From: Acidiphilium rubrum
GTDB taxonomy: Bacteria; Pseudomonadota; Alphaproteobacteria; Acetobacterales; Acetobacteraceae
Assembly (NCBI RefSeq): GCF_900156265.1
Contig: NZ_FTNE01000008.1
Span: forward strand, 1 to 64,000
Direction of reading: 5' to 3'
Length of the DNA: 64,000 bases
Shown here: positions 34,629 through 45,107 of the stretch, piece after piece
How positions within the stretch are numbered: position 1 is the stretch's first letter
Layout: every line of letters starts with the position of its first letter
Notes under the pieces: model-generated
What the model was told of the DNA's origin: nothing
Databases searched by the model: none
The model's input: only the letters and a program-made list of their open reading frames with translations
Position numbers and translations under genes: made by a program

Positions 34629-35332
34629 TGCTGGATGTTTCAGGTCTCTGCGCGGGCTACGGCCAGATCCCGATCCTCACCGGCATCGATCTTGCCGTGA
34701 GTCCCGGTGGTTTCGTCGGCGTGCTCGGCCATAACGGCATGGGCAAGACCACGCTGCTGAAGGCATTGATGGGATACCTGCCCGCCACCGCCGGGCGCGT
34801 GCGGTTCGACGGGACGGACATCACCCATTTGCCACCCGCAAGCCGGGCAAAACTCGGTCTCGGCTATGTGCCGCAGGGCCGCGACATTTTCTCATCGCTC
34901 AGCGTCCATGAAAATCTGCGAATGGGCTGCCTGCTCGCCAAAACCGATGAATCTACCACGATCGAACGGGTCCTGAGCGATTTCCCCCGCCTGACCCGCC
35001 TGCTGGATCGGCCCGGCGGCGCGCTGTCGGGCGGCGAGCAGCAATTGCTCGCGCTGGCGCGCTGCCTGTGCGGCAGCCCCAAACTTATCCTGCTCGATGA
35101 GCCGACCGAGGGAATTCAACCATCGATCGTCGATGAAATCATCGAAACGCTGCACAAGCTGCGCCAGACCCAGGCGCTGACCATGATCCTGGTCGAGCAG
35201 GATCTGCATTTCATCGCCGACCTCGCCGATACCGTGCTGATCATCCAGAAAGGCACGATCACGCGCGAAGTCACACCCCAGCAAATCTCCGACCCCGCGC
35301 TGATCGCGGAATTCGTCGGCATGGGGCCATAG
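34625..35332 (+). CDS. urtE: Urea/short-chain amide ABC transporter, ATPase 2
   Basis: 235 residues, LivF/UrtE-type ATPase. Walker A is GHNGMGKTTLL, the signature is LSGGEQQLLALARCL, Walker B is LILLDEPTEGIQPS and the switch region VEQDLHFI. The start may be either of two adjacent ATGs (34625 or 34628). Last gene of the five-gene transporter; it converges with the HxlR regulator gene 29 bases away. Confidence 0.88.
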   Translation: MMLDVSGLCAGYGQIPILTGIDLAVSPGGFVGVLGHNGMGKTTLLKALMGYLPATAGRVRFDGTDITHLPPASRAKLGLGYVPQGRDIFSSLSVHENLRMGCLLAKTDESTTIERVLSDFPRLTRLLDRPGGALSGGEQQLLALARCLCGSPKLILLDEPTEGIQPSIVDEIIETLHKLRQTQALTMILVEQDLHFIADLADTVLIIQKGTITREVTPQQISDPALIAEFVGMGP

Positions 35333-35361
35333 CACCCAGCCACCGCCCCAGTTCCACAGCG

Positions 35362-35829
35362 CTACCCCGCCCCGTCGGACCCGCCCCCGGCCGAGCGTGC
35401 GGGCGCGCTGCATCGGCCGGTCGCCACGCGCTTGCCGGTCCGCCCATCCACCATCATCGGCACCACCTCCGCCACGGTCTGCCGATCGACCAGCACGACG
35501 CTCGGCCCTTCCGGTGCGAAATGCTTGTTGCCCCAGGCCAGCAACGCCGACAGCACCGGCCGGAAATCCCGGCCGCGTTCGGTCAGCACATAGTCGTAGC
35601 GCGGCGGATGCTCGCTGTAGCGTTGCTTCTCCAGCAAGCCGGACTCCACCAGCGCATGCAACCGCCGTGTCAGCATGTTCGGCGCGATATCCAGATTTTT
35701 CTGAAACTCATCGAACCGCTTCAGGCCATGAAAGGCATCACGCAAAATCAGAATGCTCCACCACTCACCCACCCGCTCCAGGCTGCGGGCGATCGGGCAT
35801 TGCAAACTGCCGAAACTCTTGCGCCGCAT
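35362..35829 (-). CDS. HxlR-family transcriptional regulator
   Basis: 155 residues with the winged-helix HxlR core: CPIARSLERVGEWWSILILR, GLKRFDEFQKNLDIAPNMLT, RRLHALVESGLLEKQRY and YVLTERGRDFRPVLSAL. The conserved cysteine after the N terminus (LQCPIA) is a redox-sensing residue in some members. It is divergent from a thioesterase and a ketopantoate-reductase-like gene, with a near-perfect palindrome in the 98 bases between. It probably regulates itself and those genes. The C-terminal 35 residues are low-complexity. Confidence 0.88.
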   Translation of the reverse strand: MRRKSFGSLQCPIARSLERVGEWWSILILRDAFHGLKRFDEFQKNLDIAPNMLTRRLHALVESGLLEKQRYSEHPPRYDYVLTERGRDFRPVLSALLAWGNKHFAPEGPSVVLVDRQTVAEVVPMMVDGRTGKRVATGRCSAPARSAGGGSDGAG

Positions 35830-35868
35830 CGAATTTCGATCCTTTCACTTTCGCGCGGATGCTTGTAG

Positions 35869-35899
35869 CCTTGTCACTATTATGATGCAAGTGATAAGG
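35869..35899. promoter_or_regulatory. Probable HxlR operator palindrome
   Basis: CCTTGTCACT at 35869-35878 and AGTGATAAGG at 35890-35899 form an inverted repeat with 9 of 10 matching bases and an 11-base spacer. It sits between the divergent HxlR regulator and thioesterase genes. The arm spacing, centre to centre about two helical turns, suits a winged-helix dimer. Confidence 0.65.
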
Positions 35900-35927
35900 T
35901 AAGACCAGCATGATTGAGGAACAGGCG

Positions 35928-36368
35928 ATGAGCGACGAAACCCAAACCCCAACTGGGCTCGAACAACTACGCGCGCTGATCGCCGCCGGCAAAATGCCGG
36001 GGATCGGCCGCACGATGGGGTTCGACCTAGTCGAGGTAGCGGAAGGTCACGTGGTGTTCGAGGGTCATCCAGGCCGCGAGGTCTATAACCCGATCGGCAC
36101 GGTGCACGGCGGCTACGCGGCGACGCTGCTCGATTCCGCTTGCGGTTGCGCGGTGCATTCCCGGCTGAGCCCGTCGCAGGCGTATTCGACGCTGGAACTC
36201 AAAGTGGCTTATCACCGGGCGCTGACCGCCGAAACCGGGGTGGTTCGGGCTACCGGCACCGTGGTATCCATCGGCCGCCGCGCTGCCTTTGCTGAAGCGC
36301 GGCTGACCGATGCGGCGGGCAAGCTCTATGCCTCGGCGACATCCACCCTGATCGTGATGGAGCGGTAA
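35928..36368 (+). CDS. PaaI-type hotdog-fold thioesterase
   Basis: 146 residues from the ATG at 35928, supported by TTGAGGA upstream; an ATG at 35910 would add six residues. The hotdog fold is shown by GRTMGFDLVEVAEGHVVFEG, the active-site region NPIGTVHGGYAATLLDSACG and LELKVAYHRALTAETG. Such enzymes hydrolyse acyl- or aryl-CoA thioesters; the substrate is unknown. It is 3 bases from the next gene and under the presumed HxlR operator. Confidence 0.84.
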   Translation: MSDETQTPTGLEQLRALIAAGKMPGIGRTMGFDLVEVAEGHVVFEGHPGREVYNPIGTVHGGYAATLLDSACGCAVHSRLSPSQAYSTLELKVAYHRALTAETGVVRATGTVVSIGRRAAFAEARLTDAAGKLYASATSTLIVMER

Positions 36369-36371
36369 ACC

Positions 36372-37316
36372 ATGGCCATGAAAATCCTGGTGGTCGGCGC
36401 CGGCAGTATCGGCGGCTATTTCGGCGGCCGGTTGACCGAGGCCGGGGCCGACGTGACCTTTCTGGTGCGCCCCGCACGCGCCACAGCGCTCAGGCGCACC
36501 GGTCTGGTGATCAAAAGTGCGCGCGGCGACTATCACCACAAGTCACCAAAGCTGGTGGACGCAGCATCCCTCACCGCCGATTTCGATCTGATCCTGCTCA
36601 GCTGCAAAGCCTACGATCTGACCGGCGCCATCGCCGATTTCGCTCCAGCCGTCGGGCCGGATACGCTGATCCTGCCGCTGCTGAACGGCATCAGCCATCT
36701 CGACGATCTGGACCGCGCGTTCGGTGCCGCGCGCGTCCTCGGCGGCCAATGCGTCATTTCGACCGTGCTCGACCCTGAAGGGCGGATCGTGCATTTGAAC
36801 GAGATCGAGTCGCTGACCTTCGGTGCCCGCGATCCCAGCCAGATAGAGCGGGTCAGCGCCATCACCACGGTGTTTGCCACCGCGCGGTTCGCGACGCAGC
36901 GCAGCGACACGATCATGCAGGACATGTGGGAGAAGTTCGTCTTCATCACGTCACTGGCCGGCATCACCTGCCTGATGCGTGCAACGATCGGCGACATCGT
37001 GGCCGCCGGTGGCGATACCATCGCCCTCGCGCTGGCCGGCGAGTGCGCCGCGATCGCGGCCAGCCAGGGCTACACCCTGCGCGAACCGGCCCGGCAACGG
37101 ACCAGCACAGCCCTGACCGCTCCGGGATCGCCGCTGGCCGCCTCGATGCTGCGTGATATCGAACGCTCAGGCCGGATCGAAGCCGATCATATCCTCGGCA
37201 CCATGCTGGCGCGTTGCCCGCCCGGCGCGGCCGCCCCGGTTCTCAGGATCGCCTATGTCCATGTGAAGAGCTACGAAGCCGGCCGGGCGCACATGATCGA
37301 ACGAGCGCCCGGATGA
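36372..37316 (+). CDS. 2-dehydropantoate 2-reductase family protein
   Basis: 314 residues. The NADP loop is ILVVGAGSIGGYFGGRLTEA, followed by LLSCKAYDL (conserved lysine), PLLNGISH, the second lysine in MWEKFVFITSLAGITCLM and the glutamate region MLRDIERSGRIEADHILG. These match ketopantoate reductase (PanE). The pairing with a PaaI thioesterase under HxlR control suggests a catabolic paralogue rather than the housekeeping pantothenate enzyme. It follows the thioesterase with a 3-base gap. Confidence 0.82.
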   Translation: MAMKILVVGAGSIGGYFGGRLTEAGADVTFLVRPARATALRRTGLVIKSARGDYHHKSPKLVDAASLTADFDLILLSCKAYDLTGAIADFAPAVGPDTLILPLLNGISHLDDLDRAFGAARVLGGQCVISTVLDPEGRIVHLNEIESLTFGARDPSQIERVSAITTVFATARFATQRSDTIMQDMWEKFVFITSLAGITCLMRATIGDIVAAGGDTIALALAGECAAIAASQGYTLREPARQRTSTALTAPGSPLAASMLRDIERSGRIEADHILGTMLARCPPGAAAPVLRIAYVHVKSYEAGRAHMIERAPG

Positions 37317-37344
37317 TCGAACCCTGATCGGTTGCCAACGCATT

Positions 37345-38336
37345 TCATGGCAGCCGCCCGCCGGCCGTCAGCGGAAAATGGCAGGCGACGGTGCGCCCAG
37401 CGGCATCGGCGCTCAGGTTCGGGCGTTCGCCAGCACAGCGCGGCTGAGCGATCGGGCAGCGGGTATGAAACCGGCAGCCCGATGGCGGATTCGCCGGGGA
37501 TGGCGGCTCGCCCTGCAAGATAGTGCGCGCGGTCTGCGCCAGGGGATCGGGCTCCGGCACCGCTGAAATCAGGGCGGCGGTGTAAGGGTGCGCGGGCTCG
37601 TGCAGCACATCATCGGTCGCCCCGATCTCGACGATGGTGCCCAGATACATCACCGCCACGCGATCGGCGATGTGGCGGACCACGCTGAGATCGTGCGCGA
37701 TGAACACATAGGTCAGCGCCAGCCGCTCCTGCAGATCCGCGAGCAGATTGACGACCTGCGCCTGGATCGAGACATCGAGCGCCGAAACCGGTTCATCCGC
37801 CACGATCAGTTTCGGGTTGAGCGCAAGCGCGCGCGCAATGCCGATGCGCTGGCGCTGGCCACCGGAAAATTCATGGGGAAACCGATCGAGATGATCGGGC
37901 GCCAGCCCGACCAGCCCCATCAGCTCGGCCAACCGCGCGCGGTTCGCCGCGGCATCGGTCTGACCATGCGCGATCAACGCCTCGGCCAGCAGATCGCCGA
38001 TCCGCCGGCGCGGATTGAGCGAGGCATAGGGGTCCTGAAACACCATCTGCATGTCCGCGCGCAGCGGGCGCAGCGCGCGCTCGGTCATCGCGGTGATATC
38101 GTGCCCGTTGAACAGAATGCGCCCGCCATCCGCATCGTATAACCGCAGCAAGCAGCGGCCGAGGGTCGATTTGCCGCATCCCGATTCACCGACCAGGCCA
38201 AGCGTCTCACCCGCAAACACATCGAACGACACATCGTCGAGCGCCTGCACGACCTGCCGCCCGCCGCTCGCGAACCGACTGCCGACGTTGAAATGTTTGG
38301 TCAGGTTCCGCACCTGCAGCAGCGGCGGTGCGTCGC

Positions 38337-38340
<4 letters not shown>
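37345..38340 (-). CDS. Peptide ABC transporter ATPase (DppF/OppF type)
   Basis: 331 residues from the ATG at 38340, which overlaps the DppD-type stop by 4 bases; the open frame further upstream is a shadow. Walker A is GESGCGKSTLGR, signature SGGQRQRIGIARALALNPK, Walker B VADEPVSALD, and the C terminus has the oligopeptide/dipeptide motif HPYTAALISAVPEPDP and cysteine-bearing CRFHTRCPIAQPRC. Last gene of the operon. Confidence 0.88.
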
Positions 38341-39308
<968 letters not shown>

Positions 39309-39356
39309 GAGCCATATCCATCACATCTCATCGTTGCATCGCACCAGCATGGCATC

Positions 39357-40322
39357 CTATCGCGCCCGTGGGTCGATCACGGCATACAGCATATCGACCA
39401 CGGTATTCGCGACCACGATGAACACCGCCCCATACAGCACCGCCGCCATGATGAACGGCAGGTCCAGATTCTGCAGCGCCTGATAGGTCAATTCGCCGAC
39501 CCCCGGCAGGCCCGAGACCACCTCGATCAGCAGCGCCCCGCCGCCGGCCAGCAGCCCGAAATCCAACCCGAACATCGACACCAGCGTGATCAGCGACATG
39601 CGCAGCGCGTGGCGCAAAATGATCTGGCGTTCCGACAATCCCTTCGCGCGCGCGGTGCGGATATAATCCTCGTTCATCGCCTCGACCAGGTTCGAGCGCA
39701 GCACCCGGCCATAGAGCCCGATATAGGTCACCGCCAGCACGGTCCACGGAATCACCAGGCTCTTGAACCAGCCGACCACGCTCACGCTGAGCGGCACATA
39801 GCCGAGTGCCGGCACCCAGGAGAACAGCCAGGTGTCGTGATAGCGCGCCTGGGTGATCAGATTGGCGACTTCGGCGAGCCAGAACACCGGCATCGAAACG
39901 CCGATCAGGCTGAACAGCATCAGCAGCCGGTCGAGCACGGTATCGCGCGCCCAGGCGGCCAGCACGCCAACCACCAGTGCCGCGATCACCCAGATAATCG
40001 CGGCACCGAACACCAGCGACAACGTCACCGGCACGGCCTGCAACACCGCCGGCACCACCTTCTCACCCGGGTTGACGAACGAGGTGAGGTCCTGCGTGAC
40101 GAACAGATGCTTCATCATCAACACATATTGAACCGGCAACGGTTTATCGAGGCCGAAACTATGGCGCACCGCGGCAAGCGTCGCCGGCGTCGCACCCCGC
40201 CCCGCCAGCCGGGCCGCCGGATCGGCGCCGGGGGTCGCGAAAAAAATCAGGAACACCAGCACGCTGATCGAGACCAGCACGAACACCATCTCGCCGAGCC
40301 GGCGGACCATCACCAGAATCAT
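39357..40322 (-). CDS. Peptide ABC transporter permease (DppB type)
   Basis: 321 residues with six predicted membrane segments. The EAA loop is EAMNEDYIRTARAKGLSERQ, followed by LLAGGGALLIEVVSGLPGVG. The N terminus MVRRLGEMVFVLVSISVLVF and PGADPAARLAGRGATP are typical of DppB. The start overlaps the DppC-type stop by 4 bases. Confidence 0.88.
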   Translation of the reverse strand: MILVMVRRLGEMVFVLVSISVLVFLIFFATPGADPAARLAGRGATPATLAAVRHSFGLDKPLPVQYVLMMKHLFVTQDLTSFVNPGEKVVPAVLQAVPVTLSLVFGAAIIWVIAALVVGVLAAWARDTVLDRLLMLFSLIGVSMPVFWLAEVANLITQARYHDTWLFSWVPALGYVPLSVSVVGWFKSLVIPWTVLAVTYIGLYGRVLRSNLVEAMNEDYIRTARAKGLSERQIILRHALRMSLITLVSMFGLDFGLLAGGGALLIEVVSGLPGVGELTYQALQNLDLPFIMAAVLYGAVFIVVANTVVDMLYAVIDPRAR

Positions 40323-41344
40323 CGGTCGGACTTGACGCGCAGCTTCGCGCGCGGATCGAACGCCTCGCGCACGCCATCACCCAGAAAATTCAGCATCACG
40401 ACGGTGATCATGATGGCGATGCCCGGCGCCAGCGCCACCATCGGCCGCGTGTAGAGCAGCCCCTCGCCATCGAGAATAATGGTGCCCCAGCTCGCCGCCG
40501 GCGGCTGCACGCCGATCGACAGAAACGACAGTGCCGCCTCGGTCAGCATGTTCAGCGCCATCATCAGCGGCGCAAACACGATGAGCGTGGTGGTCACGTT
40601 GGGCACGATGTCGCGCAACAAAATCCGCCGCCGCGCCACACCGAGGCAGCGGGACGCCAACACGAAATCGCTGCGCGCGAGGCTGATCACCTGCCCGCGG
40701 ATCGGCCGCGCGACATAAGGCACATAGACCACGCCGATGATGATCACCGGGATCAGCAGACTATCGGCCTGCAGGGTGAAAGGCCCGAGCTTCAAACCAT
40801 GGCTGATCAGCACGACCGACAGCGAAATCGCCAACATATAGACCGGAAACGCCCACAGCACATCGAGCGCGCGGGCCAGCACGGTATCGACGATGCCACC
40901 GCTGAACCCGGCCACCACGCCGACCAGCCCGGCGAGAGCGAGACAGATCAAGGTCGAACCGGTCGCGATCAGCAACGAATTCCGCCCGCCGTACAGCATG
41001 CGCGCCGCTACATCGCGCCCCTGATTATCCGCGCCCAGAAAATACTGCGCCCGCCAGGTCGGCCCGATCGGCGTCATCCCAAGCCCGGTCGGCGAGGGCT
41101 GCATCACCGGCACCGATTTACCGCCGATCGTGATCTGACCATCGAGGTTAGAGCCGAACGGGTCGGTGTGCGCGACATATTTCGCATAAAGCGGTGCCGC
41201 GATGCAGGCCAGCACGACGAGGACCAACACCAGCGCCGCCGCCATCGCGGTGCGGTTCTGCACCAGTTTGCGCAGCGCCGCGCGCCACGGGCCGGATGCC
41301 GGCTCGGCCGCGACGCGGGCACCGTCCTCGCTGGTCAAACTCAT
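40319..41344 (-). CDS. Peptide ABC transporter permease (DppC type)
   Basis: 341 residues. A cytoplasmic N-terminal tail precedes the first membrane segment (ALVLVLVVLACIAAPLYA). A roughly 80-residue periplasmic loop includes FLGADNQGRDVAARMLYGGR. The EAA loop is ARSDFVLASRCLGVARRRIL and the end reads NFLGDGVREAFDPR, the DppC hallmark. It lies 13 bases after the binding-protein stop. Confidence 0.88.
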   Translation of the reverse strand: MSLTSEDGARVAAEPASGPWRAALRKLVQNRTAMAAALVLVLVVLACIAAPLYAKYVAHTDPFGSNLDGQITIGGKSVPVMQPSPTGLGMTPIGPTWRAQYFLGADNQGRDVAARMLYGGRNSLLIATGSTLICLALAGLVGVVAGFSGGIVDTVLARALDVLWAFPVYMLAISLSVVLISHGLKLGPFTLQADSLLIPVIIIGVVYVPYVARPIRGQVISLARSDFVLASRCLGVARRRILLRDIVPNVTTTLIVFAPLMMALNMLTEAALSFLSIGVQPPAASWGTIILDGEGLLYTRPMVALAPGIAIMITVVMLNFLGDGVREAFDPRAKLRVKSDR

Positions 41345-41357
41345 CGCGGCGCGCCGG

Positions 41358-43034
41358 TCACTTCACCCAGATTTTCGAGAACAACATGTGGAACTGATCG
41401 CTGAACACGAAATCGCCAACCCGCTTGGAGACGAAATCGAGCTGCTTGGGCGTGAACATGGTCGCCCACGGCGCCGCATCGGTCGCCTCACGATCGACCG
41501 CCGCCCACTCCTGGTTGGCCTTGGCCGGATCACTGATCTCGGTCTTCAACACCGCATCGACGTGTTGATCGAATGTCTTGCTGCAATAGCCGGAAATATT
41601 GATCGAACTGTCTGACCCAGGATGAATTGCACCGCAGGTGAGCAGCACATTGAGGAAATCCGAAGCCGCCGGATAATCCTGATACCATTGGCTGACGCTG
41701 ATCTGCACCTTGTTCTTGGTATTCTGAATATAGTTGAACTGAATATTCGCCGACAGAACATGGGTGGTGGCAACGAAGCCGAGCTTGTTGAGCAGGCTCG
41801 CCATATAGGTGCCGAGTGCGGGATCGACGCCCTGGTCATCGGTGATCACGGTCACTTTCTGGCCGATCTCGCCGGATTTTTTCATCAACGCCTGCGCCTT
41901 CGCCATATTCGGCGCCGACCAGGTGGTGCCCGGGTGCAGCGTGTACGGGCAATAGGGTTTGTAGCCGGGAAAGTCGGGCGGCAAGATCTGGCAAGCCGGG
42001 GTTGCAAGGTTGCGGCCGCCGAAAATATTCACCAGCGCCTGGCGATCGAGCGCGTAATTCACCGCGAGCCGCGCGTCCTTGTTGTTGAACGGCGGAATAT
42101 TTACGTTCATCGGCGCGTAGTAATCGGCCAGCAGCGGGTCGATATGCACCTGATTGGGAAACCGCGTGCTGACCTCGCCCAGCCGGTCGGCGGGCAGCGG
42201 GTCGAACTCCCAATCATACTGCCCGTTCTCGATCGCGGTGACCGCGTTCTCATCGGTAACGCCGAAATCGAAATCGATTTCATCGACATAGCCGTTCGGC
42301 TGCGCCTCGGCGCTCCATTGCTTGAAATACGGATTGCGCTTGAGAATCAGCGCTTTCTGCGGATTATAGCTGGTGATCATATAAGGCCCGGTGCCTGGAA
42401 CCGGCACGGTGCCCATGTCCTTGGCCGGCGTGTCGGCCGGCAGAATAACCGCGAACGGCACCGCCAGCTGATCGAGAAACTCAGGATCGGGCGAGACCAG
42501 ATGAAACGTGATGGTGTTGCTCGCCGCATCGGCGATCACGCCCTTCGGCAGCGTGCAGGCGGCGGGCTTGGCCATGCAGGCATCACCGCCGACGATGAAT
42601 TTATACCACGACCCCGCGTTGGGGTTGTTCACCTTGAAAATGCGTTCGAAACTCGCCACCACATCAGCCACCGTCACCGGCTTGCCGTTCGAGAATTTGA
42701 TGCCTTTCCGCAATGTGAACACATAGGTCAGGCCATTGTCGGTCGGCGCCGGCACCGCAGTCGCCAGATCAGGCACGATCTCGTTGCTGGCCTTGCCGGA
42801 GGTTTTCCGAAACGTCACCAGACCGTCGTAGACGTTGATGAACGTCTGCCAATACTGGTTGGTGTAATTCACCTGCGGATCGATCGTACCGGCGGCCGAA
42901 GCCGCGACCAGTTTGAGCGTACCGCCCTTGTGCTGCGCGAAGGATGCATCCGGCGTCGCGGCACGCGCGAAACCGGGGAGCAGCCCTGCGGCCAGAATAC
43001 CGGGCAGCAGCCAGGTCTTGATGCGATCGGTCAT
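41358..43034 (-). CDS. Peptide ABC transporter substrate-binding protein
   Basis: 558 residues from the ATG at 43034, with AGGAGA six bases upstream; the longer frame lacks this. A Sec signal peptide (TWLLPGILAAGLLPGFARA) precedes a family 5 extracellular solute-binding domain: GGTLKLVAASAAGTIDPQVN, YVFTLRKGIKFSNGKPVTVA, ARLAVNYALDRQALVN and YQDYPAASDFLNVLL. Several cysteines in the mature part (CMAKPAACTLP and others) suggest disulfides, suiting the periplasm. It starts 11 bases after the prolyl aminopeptidase gene, so the cargo is probably peptides. Confidence 0.87.
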   Translation of the reverse strand: MTDRIKTWLLPGILAAGLLPGFARAATPDASFAQHKGGTLKLVAASAAGTIDPQVNYTNQYWQTFINVYDGLVTFRKTSGKASNEIVPDLATAVPAPTDNGLTYVFTLRKGIKFSNGKPVTVADVVASFERIFKVNNPNAGSWYKFIVGGDACMAKPAACTLPKGVIADAASNTITFHLVSPDPEFLDQLAVPFAVILPADTPAKDMGTVPVPGTGPYMITSYNPQKALILKRNPYFKQWSAEAQPNGYVDEIDFDFGVTDENAVTAIENGQYDWEFDPLPADRLGEVSTRFPNQVHIDPLLADYYAPMNVNIPPFNNKDARLAVNYALDRQALVNIFGGRNLATPACQILPPDFPGYKPYCPYTLHPGTTWSAPNMAKAQALMKKSGEIGQKVTVITDDQGVDPALGTYMASLLNKLGFVATTHVLSANIQFNYIQNTKNKVQISVSQWYQDYPAASDFLNVLLTCGAIHPGSDSSINISGYCSKTFDQHVDAVLKTEISDPAKANQEWAAVDREATDAAPWATMFTPKQLDFVSKRVGDFVFSDQFHMLFSKIWVK

Positions 43035-43045
43035 GGCGTCTCCTG

Positions 43046-43966
43046 TCAAGATGATGCGAACGGATAACGATCCAGAAATGCCGCGACGAGGGCAAGGCAC
43101 TCTGCCTTCTCCTCGACATGCGGCATATGGCTGGATCTGCCGAATATATGCCAGCGCACATCGGCAATGCCGGCCAGAAACGGCTGCACGCAGGCGATGG
43201 TCGCCTCGTCATATTTGCCCGATATCAGCAGCGTGGGTGCCGTGATCGCGTGCACCCGGTCCACCACGGTCCAATGCTTCAACGTGCCGATCACATGGAA
43301 CTCGCTGGGGCCGTTCATGGTGTGATACACGGTGGGGTCTTGTGCCAGCATGGTGAAGGTGCGGGTCACCTCATCGGGCATCGGCTCGATCCGGCACAGA
43401 TGCTTCGCATAGAACACCGCAACCGCCGCCTCATACGCGGGGCTCGCGGTCGTGCCATCGGCCTCGTGCCGGGTCAGCGTCGCCTGCACATCGTCTGGCA
43501 GAGCGGCACGCAACCGGTTCGCCTCGGCGACCCAGGTCTTCATCGAGGCCGGGCTGTCGGCGATCACCAGCGCACGCAGGCCCGGCGGCTGCGTGATCGC
43601 GAATTCCGCGCCCAGCATCCCACCCCAGGACTGGCCGAACAGATGATACCCGCTCTGCCTGATGCCCAGATGATCGAGTAGATTGTTCAACTCATCGATG
43701 AACAGCTGAACTGTCCAGAACTGTGGACCCATCTCCGGCAAATGGGTCGAACGGCCGCCGCCGAGCTGGTCGTAATGCACCACCGCGCGGCCGGTGGCCG
43801 CCAGCTCTTTCAGACTATCGACATAGTCATGCGTGCAGCCCGGGCCGCCATGCAACACGATCAGCGGCGGCTTGCCGCCATCCAGCGCGCCGGTCAGCCG
43901 ATACCAGGTCCGCCATGCACCGAACGGGGCGAACCCTTCGCGCGATTGTGTGATCGTTTCATCCAT
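43046..43966 (-). CDS. pip: Proline iminopeptidase family alpha/beta hydrolase
   Basis: 306 residues from the ATG at 43966. It has [10 protein letters not shown] (oxyanion), the nucleophile elbow [18 protein letters not shown] with the acid, and the histidine in SSHMPHVEE. The cap is helical. The overall pattern fits tricorn-interacting factor/prolyl aminopeptidases, which remove N-terminal proline or other residues from short peptides. It leads the peptide transporter operon, suggesting hydrolysis of imported peptides. Other proline-iminopeptidase-like hydrolases (amino-acid amidases) cannot be excluded. Confidence 0.84.
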   Translation of the reverse strand: MDETITQSREGFAPFGAWRTWYRLTGALDGGKPPLIVLHGGPGCTHDYVDSLKELAATGRAVVHYDQLGGGRSTHLPEMGPQFWTVQLFIDELNNLLDHLGIRQSGYHLFGQSWGGMLGAEFAITQPPGLRALVIADSPASMKTWVAEANRLRAALPDDVQATLTRHEADGTTASPAYEAAVAVFYAKHLCRIEPMPDEVTRTFTMLAQDPTVYHTMNGPSEFHVIGTLKHWTVVDRVHAITAPTLLISGKYDEATIACVQPFLAGIADVRWHIFGRSSHMPHVEEKAECLALVAAFLDRYPFASS

Positions 43967-44102
43967 CGGGCGATCATGCACAACGCGAGGCCACCGCGCC
44001 ATCCACAAAACGCGGAAAAACGACCGAATTCTGACTCGGACTGCCTATGTGTGAAGCAGTCCGCCGCAAGCATGAGGCAGAACGCCTAGAAACCCGACAA
44101 AT

Positions 44103-44789
44103 TCAGGCGTTGGGTGTGATATGCCGAAACATCATTTTCCGCGCCGTCTCGTCCATCTCGGTCTTGAACGCATGCCGATCCTTGATCGCGACCGCGCGCA
44201 CAGCGGCCGGGCGCGCGCTGATCTCGTCGAGCAGGCGCTTGACGTTGGCGAACCGCGCCCAGATCGCATCATCCCCGGTCACGAACGGCACCATCCGCGC
44301 CCAGCCCCAAAGCGCCATATCCACAATCGTATACGTCTCGCCCAGCATATAAGGCCGGTCCGCCAGATGCGTATCGACAATGCCCCAATGGCGGTCCGCC
44401 TCGAACGCGTAACGGCCAACTGCGTATTCTTTTGGCTCCGGCGCAAAATGCCGGAAGTGCACCGCCTGCCCCGAATACGGGCCAATCCCGGTGGCGACAA
44501 ACATCAACCACGACAACAATGCACCCCGGGCCTGCGGTGTCGCTTCCGGCAGAAACCGGCCGGTCTTCTCGGCGAGGTAGAGCAGGATCGCGTTGCTATC
44601 GAACACGACGGCATCGCCATCGACAATGCAGGGCACTTTATTGTTCGGGTTGAGCGCAGCGAAGGCGGTGTCGAACTGCTCGCCCTTGCGGGTATCGACC
44701 GGTATCGCCTCATAGGGCAGCCCGGCTTCCTCGAGGAACAAGGCGACCTTCATGGGATTGGGCGCAAGGCTGTAGTAGAATTTTATCAT
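44103..44789 (-). CDS. Glutathione S-transferase family protein
   Basis: 228 residues from the ATG at 44789; the frame opens further upstream without support. The thioredoxin-like half shows FYYSLAPNPMKVALFLEEAG, NPNNKVPCIVDG and FDSNAILLYLAEKTG (glutathione-binding V-P and D-S pairs). The helical half has YMLGETYTIVDMALWGWARM. The pattern is close to the YfcG/Ure2-like Nu-class, which have disulfide-bond reductase activity. It lies alone between the peptide operon and tRNA-Glu. Confidence 0.86.
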   Translation of the reverse strand: MIKFYYSLAPNPMKVALFLEEAGLPYEAIPVDTRKGEQFDTAFAALNPNNKVPCIVDGDAVVFDSNAILLYLAEKTGRFLPEATPQARGALLSWLMFVATGIGPYSGQAVHFRHFAPEPKEYAVGRYAFEADRHWGIVDTHLADRPYMLGETYTIVDMALWGWARMVPFVTGDDAIWARFANVKRLLDEISARPAAVRAVAIKDRHAFKTEMDETARKMMFRHITPNA

Positions 44790-44996
44790 TGGACGCTCTT
44801 TCGTGGTTGGATGACCGTGGCGGATGCCAGGGTTTGCATCGATCAGGGCAACGCGGTCGCGGGCGCAGGGGAAAATCGTGTTAAGCCAATATGATACGTG
44901 CCATCGGGAGTGCCCGCCACACCGCCCAAGCCGTAACAATGTGCCGACAGCATAGTCCTGATCGCAAGGCGTTATGATAAATAGCTGATAACGCGT

Positions 44997-45072
44997 TGGT
45001 ATCCCGTACCGGATTCGAACCGGTGTTACCGCCGTGAGAGGGCAGCGTCCTAGGCCTCTAGACGAACGGGAC
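44997..45072 (-). tRNA. tRNA-Glu (anticodon CTC)
   Basis: The minus strand folds as a tRNA. The acceptor stem is GTCCCGT / ACGGGAT (with one G-U pair), the D-arm is GTCTAGAGGCCTAGGAC, the anticodon loop is CTCTCAC with anticodon CTC, the T-arm is CCGGTTCGAATCCGG, and CCA is encoded (44997-44999). It reads GAG. No partner tRNA is adjacent. Confidence 0.95.
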
Positions 45073-45107
45073 CGCGTGGCTCTCGGTAGCGGAGTGGGAT
45101 TATCGGG

